This document shows, piece after piece, positions 46,507 to 54,807 of a DNA stretch of 64,000 nucleotides. The notes under the pieces are model-generated. The model did not search any database and had not been told where the DNA came from. It saw only the letters and a program-made list of their open reading frames with translations. This stretch comes from Rhizobium sp. SL86 (GTDB lineage: Bacteria; Pseudomonadota; Alphaproteobacteria; Rhizobiales; Rhizobiaceae). The position numbers were made by a program, and so were the translations under genes. The stretch covers positions 620,001 to 684,000 of the forward strand of contig NZ_JAPPRJ010000001.1 of the NCBI RefSeq assembly GCF_026672545.1. Direction: 5' to 3'. How positions within the stretch are numbered: position 1 is the first letter of the stretch; every line of letters begins with the position of its first letter.

Positions 46507-47262
46507 ATGATCCTCGAAGCCCTTGATTACGCCGCAAGCGTGCCGCTGACGCCTGCCGCCTTCCGCCCGCATATTGCCTCCTCCGTCAGCCTCTCGGCCC
46601 GCGCCAGACGGTGCAAAACGGCCTGGGCGGAGCATGAGGCCCACAGCCAGGCGCAGGTTCTGGAGACAATGAAGACCATGCGGGAGCGGCGCACCGCCGT
46701 GGTGCTGGGCTCCGGCCTGCTGCGCGACGTGCCGATCCGGGCACTTTCGACAGCCTTCGATACGGTGGTGCTGGTCGATCTTGTGCATCTTTCCAGCGTC
46801 CGGCTGTGGCTTGCCGCGAAGGGCCTACGCAACACGCGGCTGATCCATCGCGATCTCTCCGGCTTTGATGAGGCCATCGCCGGCCAGACAGCCGAACCGC
46901 TCGCCTTCCTGCGCCAGGTGCCATATCTCGATCTCGTCGTCTCGGCCAATATCCTGTCGCAGATCGGTGTCGGTTGCCGGCGGCGGCTGGAGCGTGAAGG
47001 CCAGGCGGACCGCGCGGCGGACATCGTGCCGGCGCTGATTGCCGCGCATCTGGAAGGCCTCGGCGCCCTGCCCTGCCGCACCTGCCTGATCACCGACATT
47101 TCCTATCATGTGACCGACCGGCAGGGCAAAGTGCTGGAAGAAGACGATCTTCTCGCTGGCGTGGCCGTGCCCGCACATCGCACAAGCTGGGACTGGCCGG
47201 TCATTCCGTTCGGCGAGGGAACAGGCGATTACCAGGCCGTGCACCGCGTGATTGCAGGTTAA
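46507..47262 (+). CDS. Conserved protein with methyltransferase-like Rossmann motif
   Basis: 251 residues. AVVLGSGLLRDVPIRALS followed by VVLVDLVHLSSV resembles the SAM-binding motif I and the acidic end of strand 2 in class I methyltransferases; later motifs (YLDLVVSANILSQI) fit strand 4. No known family was recognised and the catalytic residue cannot be named. No signal peptide. ATG at 46507, weak Shine-Dalgarno. Followed after 47 bases by a His-rich exported protein. Confidence 0.6.
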   Translation: MILEALDYAASVPLTPAAFRPHIASSVSLSARARRCKTAWAEHEAHSQAQVLETMKTMRERRTAVVLGSGLLRDVPIRALSTAFDTVVLVDLVHLSSVRLWLAAKGLRNTRLIHRDLSGFDEAIAGQTAEPLAFLRQVPYLDLVVSANILSQIGVGCRRRLEREGQADRAADIVPALIAAHLEGLGALPCRTCLITDISYHVTDRQGKVLEEDDLLAGVAVPAHRTSWDWPVIPFGEGTGDYQAVHRVIAG

Positions 47263-47309
47263 CGAAATGTCACTGGATTTTTCGCCGCCGCATCATCATC
47301 TTGTTCGTC

Positions 47310-47702
47310 ATGCGCCGTTTCGCCTTTCTCCTCGCCGTCATCGCCTGGCTGTTGACCAGCCTGATGCCGGCGCTTGCGCTGTCGACAGCGCAGGACCATG
47401 CCGGCCATGCGCCGGTCATGGAGGCGATGCCGCATGCGGCAGCTGTTGCCGCGCACCCGCATGCAGGCGCCGGCGCGCATGACCACGCGGCCATGAACAC
47501 GGCAGCGCCCTGCCCGGACTGCGACGGCCAACCGGCAAAACCTGGCTGCGCCATGAGCCTCTGCGCCGCCTGCACCTCGCTGGTGCCGGAGCTGATGCTG
47601 GCCGCCTTCCGGCCGGCCATGGCCGATCAGCCGGCAGCGCTGCCGACCTCGCCGCTCACCGGCATGGCACCCGGCCCCGCCGATCCCCCTCCCCGCACCT
47701 GA
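47310..47702 (+). CDS. Exported His/Cys-rich small protein, possible metal binder
   Basis: 130 residues. A signal peptide (FAFLLAVIAWLLTSLMPALALS) is followed by many His (HAGHAP, HPHAGAGAHDHAAM) and a Cys cluster (CPDCDGQPAKPGCAMSLCAAC). Its length and layout resemble small DUF2946-like copper-associated proteins. The DUF305 gene follows 51 bases later. Metal binding is likely; which metal is inference. Confidence 0.6.
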   Translation: MRRFAFLLAVIAWLLTSLMPALALSTAQDHAGHAPVMEAMPHAAAVAAHPHAGAGAHDHAAMNTAAPCPDCDGQPAKPGCAMSLCAACTSLVPELMLAAFRPAMADQPAALPTSPLTGMAPGPADPPPRT

Positions 47703-47753
47703 CGCAGAAGACAAGACAGCCTTCTTTCATTCGCGTCACAACGGGAGAGACCC

Positions 47754-48131
47754 ATGAACGCCAAAACCCTTTCGGCTGCCCTTCTGGCTGGCCTGATTTT
47801 CGCCCTGCCTGCCAGCGCCCAGGACACGCATGGTGGCAGCCACCAGATGCATGGCGCAAAAGCCAGTGCGGCCGCGTCACCTTCGACACAGGAATTCGAA
47901 GCGGCCAATGCGAAGATGCACACCGATATGGCGATCGCCTATTCCGGCAATCCGGATGTCGATTTCGTCCGCTCGATGATCCCGCATCACCAGGGGGCGA
48001 TCGACATGGCGAAGATCCAGTTGGAACATGGCAAGGACCCGGAGATCCGCAAGCTGGCGGAAGAGGTGATCCGCGCCCAGGAAGGCGAGATTGCTATGAT
48101 GCGGGCCTGGCTTGCCAAACACGGGCAGTGA
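47754..48131 (+). CDS. DUF305 (CopM-like) exported protein
   Basis: 125 residues. Signal peptide to ASAQ (residue 23), a His/Met-rich stretch (GGSHQMHG), then the DUF305 core MHTDMAIAYSGNPDVDFVRSMIPHHQGAIDMA. The family binds copper or silver in the periplasm and aids metal resistance. A very stable hairpin follows at 48148. Confidence 0.85.
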   Translation: MNAKTLSAALLAGLIFALPASAQDTHGGSHQMHGAKASAAASPSTQEFEAANAKMHTDMAIAYSGNPDVDFVRSMIPHHQGAIDMAKIQLEHGKDPEIRKLAEEVIRAQEGEIAMMRAWLAKHGQ

Positions 48132-48147
48132 GCCGGCAATGAGCAGG

Positions 48148-48175
48148 ATGCAATGGCGCGAAAGCGCCATTGCAT
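48148..48175 (+). terminator. Very stable GAAA-loop hairpin after the DUF305 gene
   Basis: ATGCAATGGCGC, GAAA, GCGCCATTGCAT: a perfect 12-base stem closed by a GNRA tetraloop, 16 bases past the stop. No U-run follows, so it may end or stabilise the message rather than act as a classical terminator. Confidence 0.5.
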
Positions 48176-48226
48176 TGCCGCATCATGAAGTTAGGGTAGA
48201 GGCGACACGCGAGGAAGAGGCCCGCC

Positions 48227-48943
48227 ATGACCATGCGCCCGCTGACGGTGATCGGTTTTGATGCCGATGACACGCTCTGGCAGAACGAGCAGTATTACAA
48301 GCTGACGGAGAGCCATTTTCGCGACCTTCTGGCCGAATTCGCCGAGGGTGAGCATGTCTCGGAACGGCTGCTGGAAGCGGAGCGGCGCAACCTTGCCTAT
48401 TACGGGTTCGGCATCAAGGGCTTTACGCTCTCGATGATCGAGACGGCGCTGGAGGTGACCGAGGGCAAGGCACCGGCCGAGGTGGTCAGCAAAATCCTCT
48501 CGATCGGCCGCGAGCTGCTGTCGCATCCGGTGGAATGTCTGCCACATGCGCGTGAGGCGCTGGAGGCGCTGTGCGGCCATTATTTCCTCGTCCTGATCAC
48601 CAAGGGCGACCTCTTCGACCAGGAGCGCAAGCTGGCGCAATCCGGTCTCGGAGATTTTTTTGATGCGGTCGAGATCGTCTCGGACAAGAGTGCCACCACC
48701 TATCGCCGCATTTTTGGCAAACATGGCGAGGGCCCGGAGCAGGCGATGATGATCGGCAATTCGCTGAAATCCGACGTGGTGCCGGCCATTGCGGCGGGCG
48801 CCTGGGGTGTCTTCGTGCCGCACGAACTGACCTGGGTGCTGGAGCATGTGGACAAGCCGGCGGAGGCGCCGCGTTTTCGCGAGATCGCCACGCTGGGAGA
48901 CGTGAAACCCCTGATCGACGAGATTTGCAGCGAGGCTCTGTGA
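48227..48943 (+). CDS. HAD-superfamily phosphatase
   Basis: 238 residues. Motif I FDADDTLW, motif II LITKGD, the Lys in ERKLAQSG and motif IV MIGNSLKSDV are present, so it should be an active phosphatase. No signal peptide. Its TGA shares a base with the ATG of the Tag-like gene (TGATG), so both are translated together. Substrate unknown. Confidence 0.85.
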   Translation: MTMRPLTVIGFDADDTLWQNEQYYKLTESHFRDLLAEFAEGEHVSERLLEAERRNLAYYGFGIKGFTLSMIETALEVTEGKAPAEVVSKILSIGRELLSHPVECLPHAREALEALCGHYFLVLITKGDLFDQERKLAQSGLGDFFDAVEIVSDKSATTYRRIFGKHGEGPEQAMMIGNSLKSDVVPAIAAGAWGVFVPHELTWVLEHVDKPAEAPRFREIATLGDVKPLIDEICSEAL

Positions 48944-49608
48944 TGCGCAGTTTTGAGGACATCTGGTCGCTCGCGGTGGATCGCAAGGGCGAAGAGGCAG
49001 TGCGGGAGGGTCTGCAGTTTCCCAAACCACAGGCCGAGATTGCCGCGATGCCGGATGACCGGTTTCTCTCGCTGATGACCCGGTGCATCTTCCAGTCCGG
49101 TTTCAACTGGAAGGTCGTGGATGCCATGTGGCCGGGTTTCGAAGCCGCCTTCGAGGGTTTCGATATCGGCCATTGCATGATGCTGCACGATGAGGACTTT
49201 GGCCGGCTGGTGAGCGACACCCGCATCGTGCGGCACGGGCAAAAGATCAAATCCGTGCAGGAAAATGCCGTTTTCCTGGCTGACCTTGCCCGCGACCACG
49301 GCTCCGCCGGCGCCTTCTTCGCCGGATGGCCGGCGGAAAACTATGTCGGCCTTCTGGATCTCCTGCAGAAAAAGGGTTCGCGGCTGGGCGGCAATACCGG
49401 TCAGTATTTCCTGCGTTTTGCCGGGCTCGAAAGCTTCATCCTGTCGCAAAGCGTGGTGAACCGGCTGGTGGCGGAAGGCATCGTTACAAAGGCGCCCACC
49501 TCGGCGCGCGACAAGGCGGCGGCGCAGGCGGCCTTCAACACCTGGAAGGCGCAATCCGGCCGGTCGCTGACGGAAATCAGCCGCGTGCTGGCGCTCAGCA
49601 TCGACTGA
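48943..49608 (+). CDS. Tag-family (3-methyladenine DNA glycosylase I-like) protein, divergent
   Basis: 221 residues. The helix-hairpin-helix-type core is recognisable (FLSLMTRCIFQSGFNWKVVDAMWPGFEAAF; RLVSDTRIVRHGQKIKSVQENA), the same pattern as Tag. The N-terminal Cys/His and C-terminal His/Cys that bind structural zinc in true Tag are absent. Coupled to the HAD gene; converges with the canonical tag gene 10 bases away. May recognise other alkylated bases; activity not shown. Confidence 0.78.
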   Translation: MRSFEDIWSLAVDRKGEEAVREGLQFPKPQAEIAAMPDDRFLSLMTRCIFQSGFNWKVVDAMWPGFEAAFEGFDIGHCMMLHDEDFGRLVSDTRIVRHGQKIKSVQENAVFLADLARDHGSAGAFFAGWPAENYVGLLDLLQKKGSRLGGNTGQYFLRFAGLESFILSQSVVNRLVAEGIVTKAPTSARDKAAAQAAFNTWKAQSGRSLTEISRVLALSID

Positions 49609-49618
49609 CGCCGTCCAT

Positions 49619-50248
49619 TCAGGGCCGTATGAAAGCCTGGCGTTCCGCCTCCACCACCGGCTGCAGATAACAGCCGTCCAGATGATCGTTGACCAGACCC
49701 ATGGCCTGCATGAAGGCATAGACGGTCGTGGGGCCGACAAAGGTCCAGCCGCGTTTCTTCAGATCCTTCGACAGGCGGACGGAGACGGCGGTCGTCGGGT
49801 TGGCCCGCAACGTTTCGAGATCCATCACCGCCGGGCGCTCCTCCGGCTTCGGTTCGTAGGACCAGAAGAAACGGGCAAGCGAACCGAATTCATCGCGCAG
49901 TTCCACGGCGCGGCGGGCATTGTTGATGGTGGAAACGATCTTGCCGCGATGGCGGATGATGCCGGCGTCAGCGACGCAACGTTCGACATCCGCTTCGGTA
50001 AAACCCGCAACCTTTTCAAAGTCGAACCCGGCAAAGGCGGCGCGAAAATTCTCCCGCTTGCGCAAAATGGTGAGCCATGAGAGGCCCGACTGGAACCCTT
50101 CCAGGCAGATCTTTTCGAACAGGCGGATATCGTCCGTCACCGGCCGGCCCCATTCGGTGTCATGATAGCGCTCGTAATCGGCAAGACCCTGGTGCCAGGC
50201 GCACCGGCAGCGGCCATCTTCGCCCTCGATCGTGCCCGGTTTTGCCAT
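49619..50248 (-). CDS. tag: DNA-3-methyladenine glycosylase I
   Basis: 209 residues. RCRCAWHQGLADYERYHDTEWGRP with the zinc Cys/His, FEKICLEGFQSGLSWLTIL, and terminal NDHLDGC (zinc His and Cys) are all canonical. It excises 3-methyladenine from alkylated DNA. GGAGG lies just before the ATG at 50248. Divergent from the L,D-transpeptidase genes; adjacent to a Tag-like paralogue. Confidence 0.93.
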   Translation of the reverse strand: MAKPGTIEGEDGRCRCAWHQGLADYERYHDTEWGRPVTDDIRLFEKICLEGFQSGLSWLTILRKRENFRAAFAGFDFEKVAGFTEADVERCVADAGIIRHRGKIVSTINNARRAVELRDEFGSLARFFWSYEPKPEERPAVMDLETLRANPTTAVSVRLSKDLKKRGWTFVGPTTVYAFMQAMGLVNDHLDGCYLQPVVEAERQAFIRP

Positions 50249-50469
50249 TCTTTCCTCCGTTAACGCCCCAGGCGTCGCGTTCAACGCTCATCAACCATGT
50301 CTTCGAACCGAGCATTAACCTTGCGAAAAGCTTTCCCGCAAGCCGTGCATTTGAACGCTCGCGCATTTACCTTTCACTTGCGAGTTCCGCCGCACGGTCG
50401 GTTGCAACGGGGCGCCGCCTGCGGCCCTCAGGTCCTTTATGACGCAATGTGTATGGAGTGGAGCCGTCG

Positions 50470-51297
50470 ATGAAAAAGATGCTGCTGATCACCGCTGGCC
50501 TTCTGGCCGCGTTCACCTGGCCGGCACTGGCCAACGACCGGTACCGCGAACGCCCGCCGGTGGTGGTGAGCCCTGACCTCACCGCCCCCTGGATCCTGCA
50601 ACTGGGCGGACAGGTGCAGCAGGCTCCGGCCTATCGGGCACCCGCGCAGCAGGGACAGGTGCGCGTCATTTACCGCAACCAGATGCCGGCTCAGGGTTAC
50701 CAGCGCCAGGCCTACCAGCCGCGTTATGCGCCGGCACGCCAGCCTCTGCTCGCACCGCGCCCGCAATCCACACAGATCCGTCCGGCCCAGCCGGTACAGG
50801 CGGCCGCCGTGCGTCCGGCTCCGGTGATCCGCAGCCAGCTGGAGCCGCAGTTCCTGCCGCAGATGGTGGATTACCAGACCGAACAGGCTCCGGGCACCAT
50901 CGTCATCGATACCAACAACCGGTTCCTCTACCTGGTGATGGAGGGCGGCAAGGCAAAACGCTACGGCGTCGGCGTCGGCAAGCCGGGCTTCGAATGGGCA
51001 GGCGAACACAAGGTGACCCGCAAGGCGGAATGGCCAAGCTGGCATCCGCCGAAGGAGATGATCGAGCGCGAGGCCGCCAAGGGCCATTTCCTGCCGGTGA
51101 AGATGGAGGGCGGTCCGGAAAACCCGCTTGGCGCCCGCGCGCTCTATCTCGGCTCCACCCTCTACCGCATCCATGGCACCAATGCGCCCTGGACGATCGG
51201 CAGCGCCGTCTCCTCCGGCTGCATCCGCATGCGCAATGAAGACGTGACCGACCTCTACGGCCGGGTGAATGTCGGCACCAAGGTCATCGTGATGTAA
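50470..51297 (+). CDS. L,D-transpeptidase (YkuD) with Gln/Pro-rich linker
   Basis: 275 residues. Signal peptide to about 22, a Gln/Pro/Arg-rich segment over 30-130, then YkuD (GTIVIDTNNRFLYLV; HGTNAPWTIG; SSGCIRM) with catalytic Cys and His. L,D-transpeptidases make 3-3 peptidoglycan crosslinks or attach proteins to peptidoglycan in the periplasm; in rhizobia they are abundant. ATG at 50470 chosen. A paralogue follows 125 bases later. Confidence 0.92.
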   Translation: MKKMLLITAGLLAAFTWPALANDRYRERPPVVVSPDLTAPWILQLGGQVQQAPAYRAPAQQGQVRVIYRNQMPAQGYQRQAYQPRYAPARQPLLAPRPQSTQIRPAQPVQAAAVRPAPVIRSQLEPQFLPQMVDYQTEQAPGTIVIDTNNRFLYLVMEGGKAKRYGVGVGKPGFEWAGEHKVTRKAEWPSWHPPKEMIEREAAKGHFLPVKMEGGPENPLGARALYLGSTLYRIHGTNAPWTIGSAVSSGCIRMRNEDVTDLYGRVNVGTKVIVM

Positions 51298-51422
51298 TAA
51301 TTCCGTGCGGTTCCGCCACCTCGCGTGGTGGAACCGACTATTCTTTCGTGCGCATCTACTTGCATTGCGGACGCTTTCCGGGAAAACTCCGGCTCTTGTC
51401 ATAGTCCAAGAGGGGGCCAGGA

Positions 51423-52112
51423 ATGACCAGGGGGAAAACCATTCTTCTCAGCCTGACGGCTGCGGCGATGATGGTCACAGCCATAGGACCGGCAGAGGCG
51501 TTTCAGCGAACCGCAGCGCCTGCGGTCAGTCGCAGCGACGTCACCACCGTAGCACAGCGCAAGGAACCGGACGAAAAGTTCCAGCGGCGGGTGGTGCGTT
51601 TCCGCACCAACGAGGTGCCCGGCACCATCATCATCGATACCAACAACAAGTTTCTCTATTACATCAACGGCGAGAACAGCGCGATCCGCTATGGCGTCGG
51701 TGTTGGCCGCGAAGGTTTCGGCTGGTCCGGCGTCGTCTCGATCGGCCGCAAGGAAGAATGGCCGGACTGGCGCCCGCCGGCGGAAATGCGCCGCCGTGAA
51801 GCCGCCAAGGGCCATATCCTGCCGGTGGTGCAGGAGGGCGGCATCGACAATCCGCTCGGCGCACGCGCGATGTATCTTTTCAAGAACGGCCGCGACACGA
51901 TCTTCCGCATCCATGGCACCAACCAGCCCTGGACGATCGGCCTCAACATGTCGTCCGGCTGCATCCGCATGATGAACAAGGATGTCGAACATCTCTACAA
52001 ACGCGCGGCGATCGGCGCCAAGGTGATCGTCATCGGCCCCGGCAACCGCCAGGGCAATGTCGCCTTCGAGGATCGCGGACTGGATTTCTTCGGTTCGATT
52101 TTCGGGGGATAG
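51423..52112 (+). CDS. L,D-transpeptidase (YkuD), second copy
   Basis: 229 residues. Signal peptide ends near AEAF (25). The YkuD domain shares its key strings with the upstream gene ([32 protein letters not shown]) but has no Gln/Pro-rich linker. Same periplasmic crosslinking role expected. Followed by the heptamer repeat array. Confidence 0.92.
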
Positions 52113-52118
52113 GTTGTG

Positions 52119-52191
<73 letters not shown>

Positions 52192-52265
52192 AAATAGAAT
52201 TTCCGTTCATCGCCTCTGTAAAGGGCCACGCGAGCCTCTCACCCCGTTCTATTGGCTACTCCCTA

Positions 52266-52303
52266 TTGCCTACTGCCTACTGCCTACTGCCAATTGCCTA
52301 CAT
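52266..52303 (+). repeat. Inverted TGCCTAC heptamers
   Basis: TGCCTAC occurs four times (the fourth after one diverged unit, TGCCAAT), the complement of the array 76 bases before. The two can fold into a long hairpin between the convergent transpeptidase and glcF genes. Confidence 0.9.
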
Positions 52304-52305
52304 CC

Positions 52306-53595
52306 TCATCCAAGCTTTGCCGGCTTTGACCCGCCATAGGCCCAATCGAGCAGTTCCACCGTATGCACCACGGGAATGCCGGTGCCGGAGCCGATCTGGG
52401 TCATACAACCGATATTGCCGGTGGCGATCAGGTCCGGTTTGGTCGCCTCGAGGTTTTTCACCTTGCGCGTCTTGAGTTTTGCGGAAATCTCCGGCTGCAG
52501 GATGTTGTAGGTGCCGGCCGAGCCGCAACAGAGATGGCCTTCCGCCGGGTCCTTCACCACAAAACCGGCCGCCTTCAGGAGAAGTTTCGGTTGTATTGTG
52601 ATCTTCTGGCCGTGCTGCATCGAGCAGGCGGAATGATAAGCGACCGTCAGCCCCTGTGACGGCTGCTGCGGCAGGTCGAGCGCGGCCAGATATTCCGTGA
52701 CGTCCTTCGCCAGCGCCGAAACCCTCGCCGCCTTTTCGGCATAGGCGGGATCGAGCCTGAGCATGTGGCCGTAATCCTTGACCGTCGTGCCGCAGCCGGA
52801 GGCGGTGATCAGGATGGCATCAAGCCCCTTCCCGTCGATCTCGCGCATCCAGGCATCGACATTCTGCCGGGCAAATTCAAGAGCTGCCTCCTCGCGGCCC
52901 ATGTGATGGACCAGAGCGCCGCAACAGCCCTCCCCCTGCGGTGTGACGATCTCGACGCCGAGACGACCAAGCAGCCGGACGGTCGCGGCATTGATGCCCG
53001 GATCGAGCACCGGCTGGGCGCAGCCGGTGAGGATCGCCACACGGCCGCGGCGCGGCGCAGCGACTGCCGCAGCCACAGGCCTGGAGGCCGGCGGCACGGA
53101 TTTCGGCGCCAGATCCAGCATGGCGCCGAGCGGGCGCAGGGCCTCGACCTTTTTCAGAAGCGGCGCGAACGGGCGGCCAAGCCGGGCGAGCGTCAGGGCT
53201 GCCCGGAACCGGGCCGGATAGGGCAAAACGACCATCAGCAGCGCGCGGATCATCCGGTCAATGAAGGGCCGGCGGTAGGTCTCTTCGATATGGGCGCGGG
53301 CGTGATCGACCAGATGCATGTAATCCACACCCGAGGGACAGGTGGTGGTGCAGGCGAGGCAAGAGAGACAGCGATCGATATGTTTGACCACCTCGGCATC
53401 GGCGGGCCGGCCATTCTCCAGCATATCCTTGATCAGGTAGATTCGTCCGCGCGGGCTGTCGAGCTCGTTGCCGAGCGTCACATAGGTGGGACAGGTGGCG
53501 GTACAGAAACCGCAATGCACGCAACGCCGCAGAATGCTTTCGGAAAAGGCGACATGCGGATCGGCCAGTTGATCGGGGGAAAAGGAGGTTTGCAT
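52306..53595 (-). CDS. glcF: Glycolate oxidase, iron-sulfur subunit
   Basis: 429 residues. Two 4Fe-4S motifs CVHCGFCTATCP and CLSCLACTTTCPSG lie in the first 80 residues, then two CCG-type cysteine-rich regions (EGCCGALVHHMG; HSACSMQHG; GHLCCGSAGTYN). It passes electrons from GlcDE to the quinone pool at the inner membrane. It starts 4 bases after glcE ends. Confidence 0.95.
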   Translation of the reverse strand: MQTSFSPDQLADPHVAFSESILRRCVHCGFCTATCPTYVTLGNELDSPRGRIYLIKDMLENGRPADAEVVKHIDRCLSCLACTTTCPSGVDYMHLVDHARAHIEETYRRPFIDRMIRALLMVVLPYPARFRAALTLARLGRPFAPLLKKVEALRPLGAMLDLAPKSVPPASRPVAAAVAAPRRGRVAILTGCAQPVLDPGINAATVRLLGRLGVEIVTPQGEGCCGALVHHMGREEAALEFARQNVDAWMREIDGKGLDAILITASGCGTTVKDYGHMLRLDPAYAEKAARVSALAKDVTEYLAALDLPQQPSQGLTVAYHSACSMQHGQKITIQPKLLLKAAGFVVKDPAEGHLCCGSAGTYNILQPEISAKLKTRKVKNLEATKPDLIATGNIGCMTQIGSGTGIPVVHTVELLDWAYGGSKPAKLG

Positions 53596-53598
53596 GGA

Positions 53599-54807
53599 TC
53601 AGGCCTCTCCCATCTGGCCGGAGAAAAACACACCCGCCGGATCAAGCGAGGCGCGCACCCGCTCGCTGAGCATGGCCACCGCCGCCGGTTGCGGTTCGAA
53701 GGTTGGCGTTACGGCCCGCGACGCATCGCTGGCGCGCAGCAGGGTGGCGTGGCCGCCGCCGTGCCGTCGGATCATGCCGCGAACGAGATCGGCTTCGGGA
53801 TCGGCTTCCATGCGCATCCACACAAGGCCGCCCTGCCAGTCGTAGAAGGCGTCGATGCCGGCTTCGAGGCGCAGATCCGCCACCAGGCGGGCGCCGGCGG
53901 CGGGCGCCACCGAGACGCGCCAGAGCGGTCGTTTCGTGCCGTCCGCATAGGGCGCCACGTCGCGGATCTCGCGCCAGAGCCTGCGGCTGTCATCCGTCCC
54001 CAGCCGCGCCAGGGGGGCGAGGCGGGATAGCGCCGCAACAAGCTTATCCGCCCGGACCGGCACCGAGGCCGGCAGGCCTTCGAGGCGAAGGACGGTCGCC
54101 GGTCCCTCCGGCAGACCGCCGGCGAGGAACCGGCCGCGCACGCTTTCCGGCAGGTGGGCAGCTCCCGAAATGTCGAGCGGCAGCGCCATGGAAAGCGCCA
54201 TAACCTGCGCGGCCGCTTCGTCATCGAGGCCGGAGACGATGATGGTTTCCTCTGCCTGCGGCCGCGGCAGCACGCGGAAGGTCACTTCCGTCAAAAAGCC
54301 CAGCGTGCCGAAAGAGCCGGCGAGCAGTTTGACGAGATCAAGCCCGGTGACATTCTTCATCACACGCCCGCCGGCGCGGATCGCTTCGCCCTTGCCGTTG
54401 ACGAAGCGGATGCCAAGCAGGCTGTCACGCGCAGCTCCCGCCGAGAGTCGTCTTGGGCCGGAGGCATTCGTGGCAAACACGCCGCCGATGGTGGGCTCGC
54501 CATCCGTGCCCATCAGGGCGCGATGATCGATCGGCTCGAAGGCCAGCATCTGGTTGTTGTTGGCGAGCGCCGCCTCGACTTCGGCGACCGGCGTGCCGGC
54601 GCGTGCCGTCATCACCATTTCCGCCGGATCATAGGTGACGATGCCGGAGAGCCCGGTGGAGCGGAGGACCGCATCCGCCTGCTGCCCACCGGCAAAGCCC
54701 GAGCGCGTTCCGCCGCCGGCGATCGCAAGCCTGCGGCCGGCGGCACCGGCATCGCGCACCATGTCTGCGGCTTCGGATTCGGTGGCGGGGATCAGGGCGG
54801 CGGTCAT
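53599..54807 (-). CDS. glcE: Glycolate oxidase, FAD-binding subunit GlcE
   Basis: 402 residues. FAD-binding PCMH pattern GGGTRSGFAGGQ, GTDGEPTIGGVFATNASGPRRL and GFLTEVTFRVLP. Partner of GlcD and GlcF in glycolate oxidation to glyoxylate. Its start overlaps the glcD stop (ATGA). Shorter than GlcD as usual. Confidence 0.94.
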   Translation of the reverse strand: MTAALIPATESEAADMVRDAGAAGRRLAIAGGGTRSGFAGGQQADAVLRSTGLSGIVTYDPAEMVMTARAGTPVAEVEAALANNNQMLAFEPIDHRALMGTDGEPTIGGVFATNASGPRRLSAGAARDSLLGIRFVNGKGEAIRAGGRVMKNVTGLDLVKLLAGSFGTLGFLTEVTFRVLPRPQAEETIIVSGLDDEAAAQVMALSMALPLDISGAAHLPESVRGRFLAGGLPEGPATVLRLEGLPASVPVRADKLVAALSRLAPLARLGTDDSRRLWREIRDVAPYADGTKRPLWRVSVAPAAGARLVADLRLEAGIDAFYDWQGGLVWMRMEADPEADLVRGMIRRHGGGHATLLRASDASRAVTPTFEPQPAAVAMLSERVRASLDPAGVFFSGQMGEA

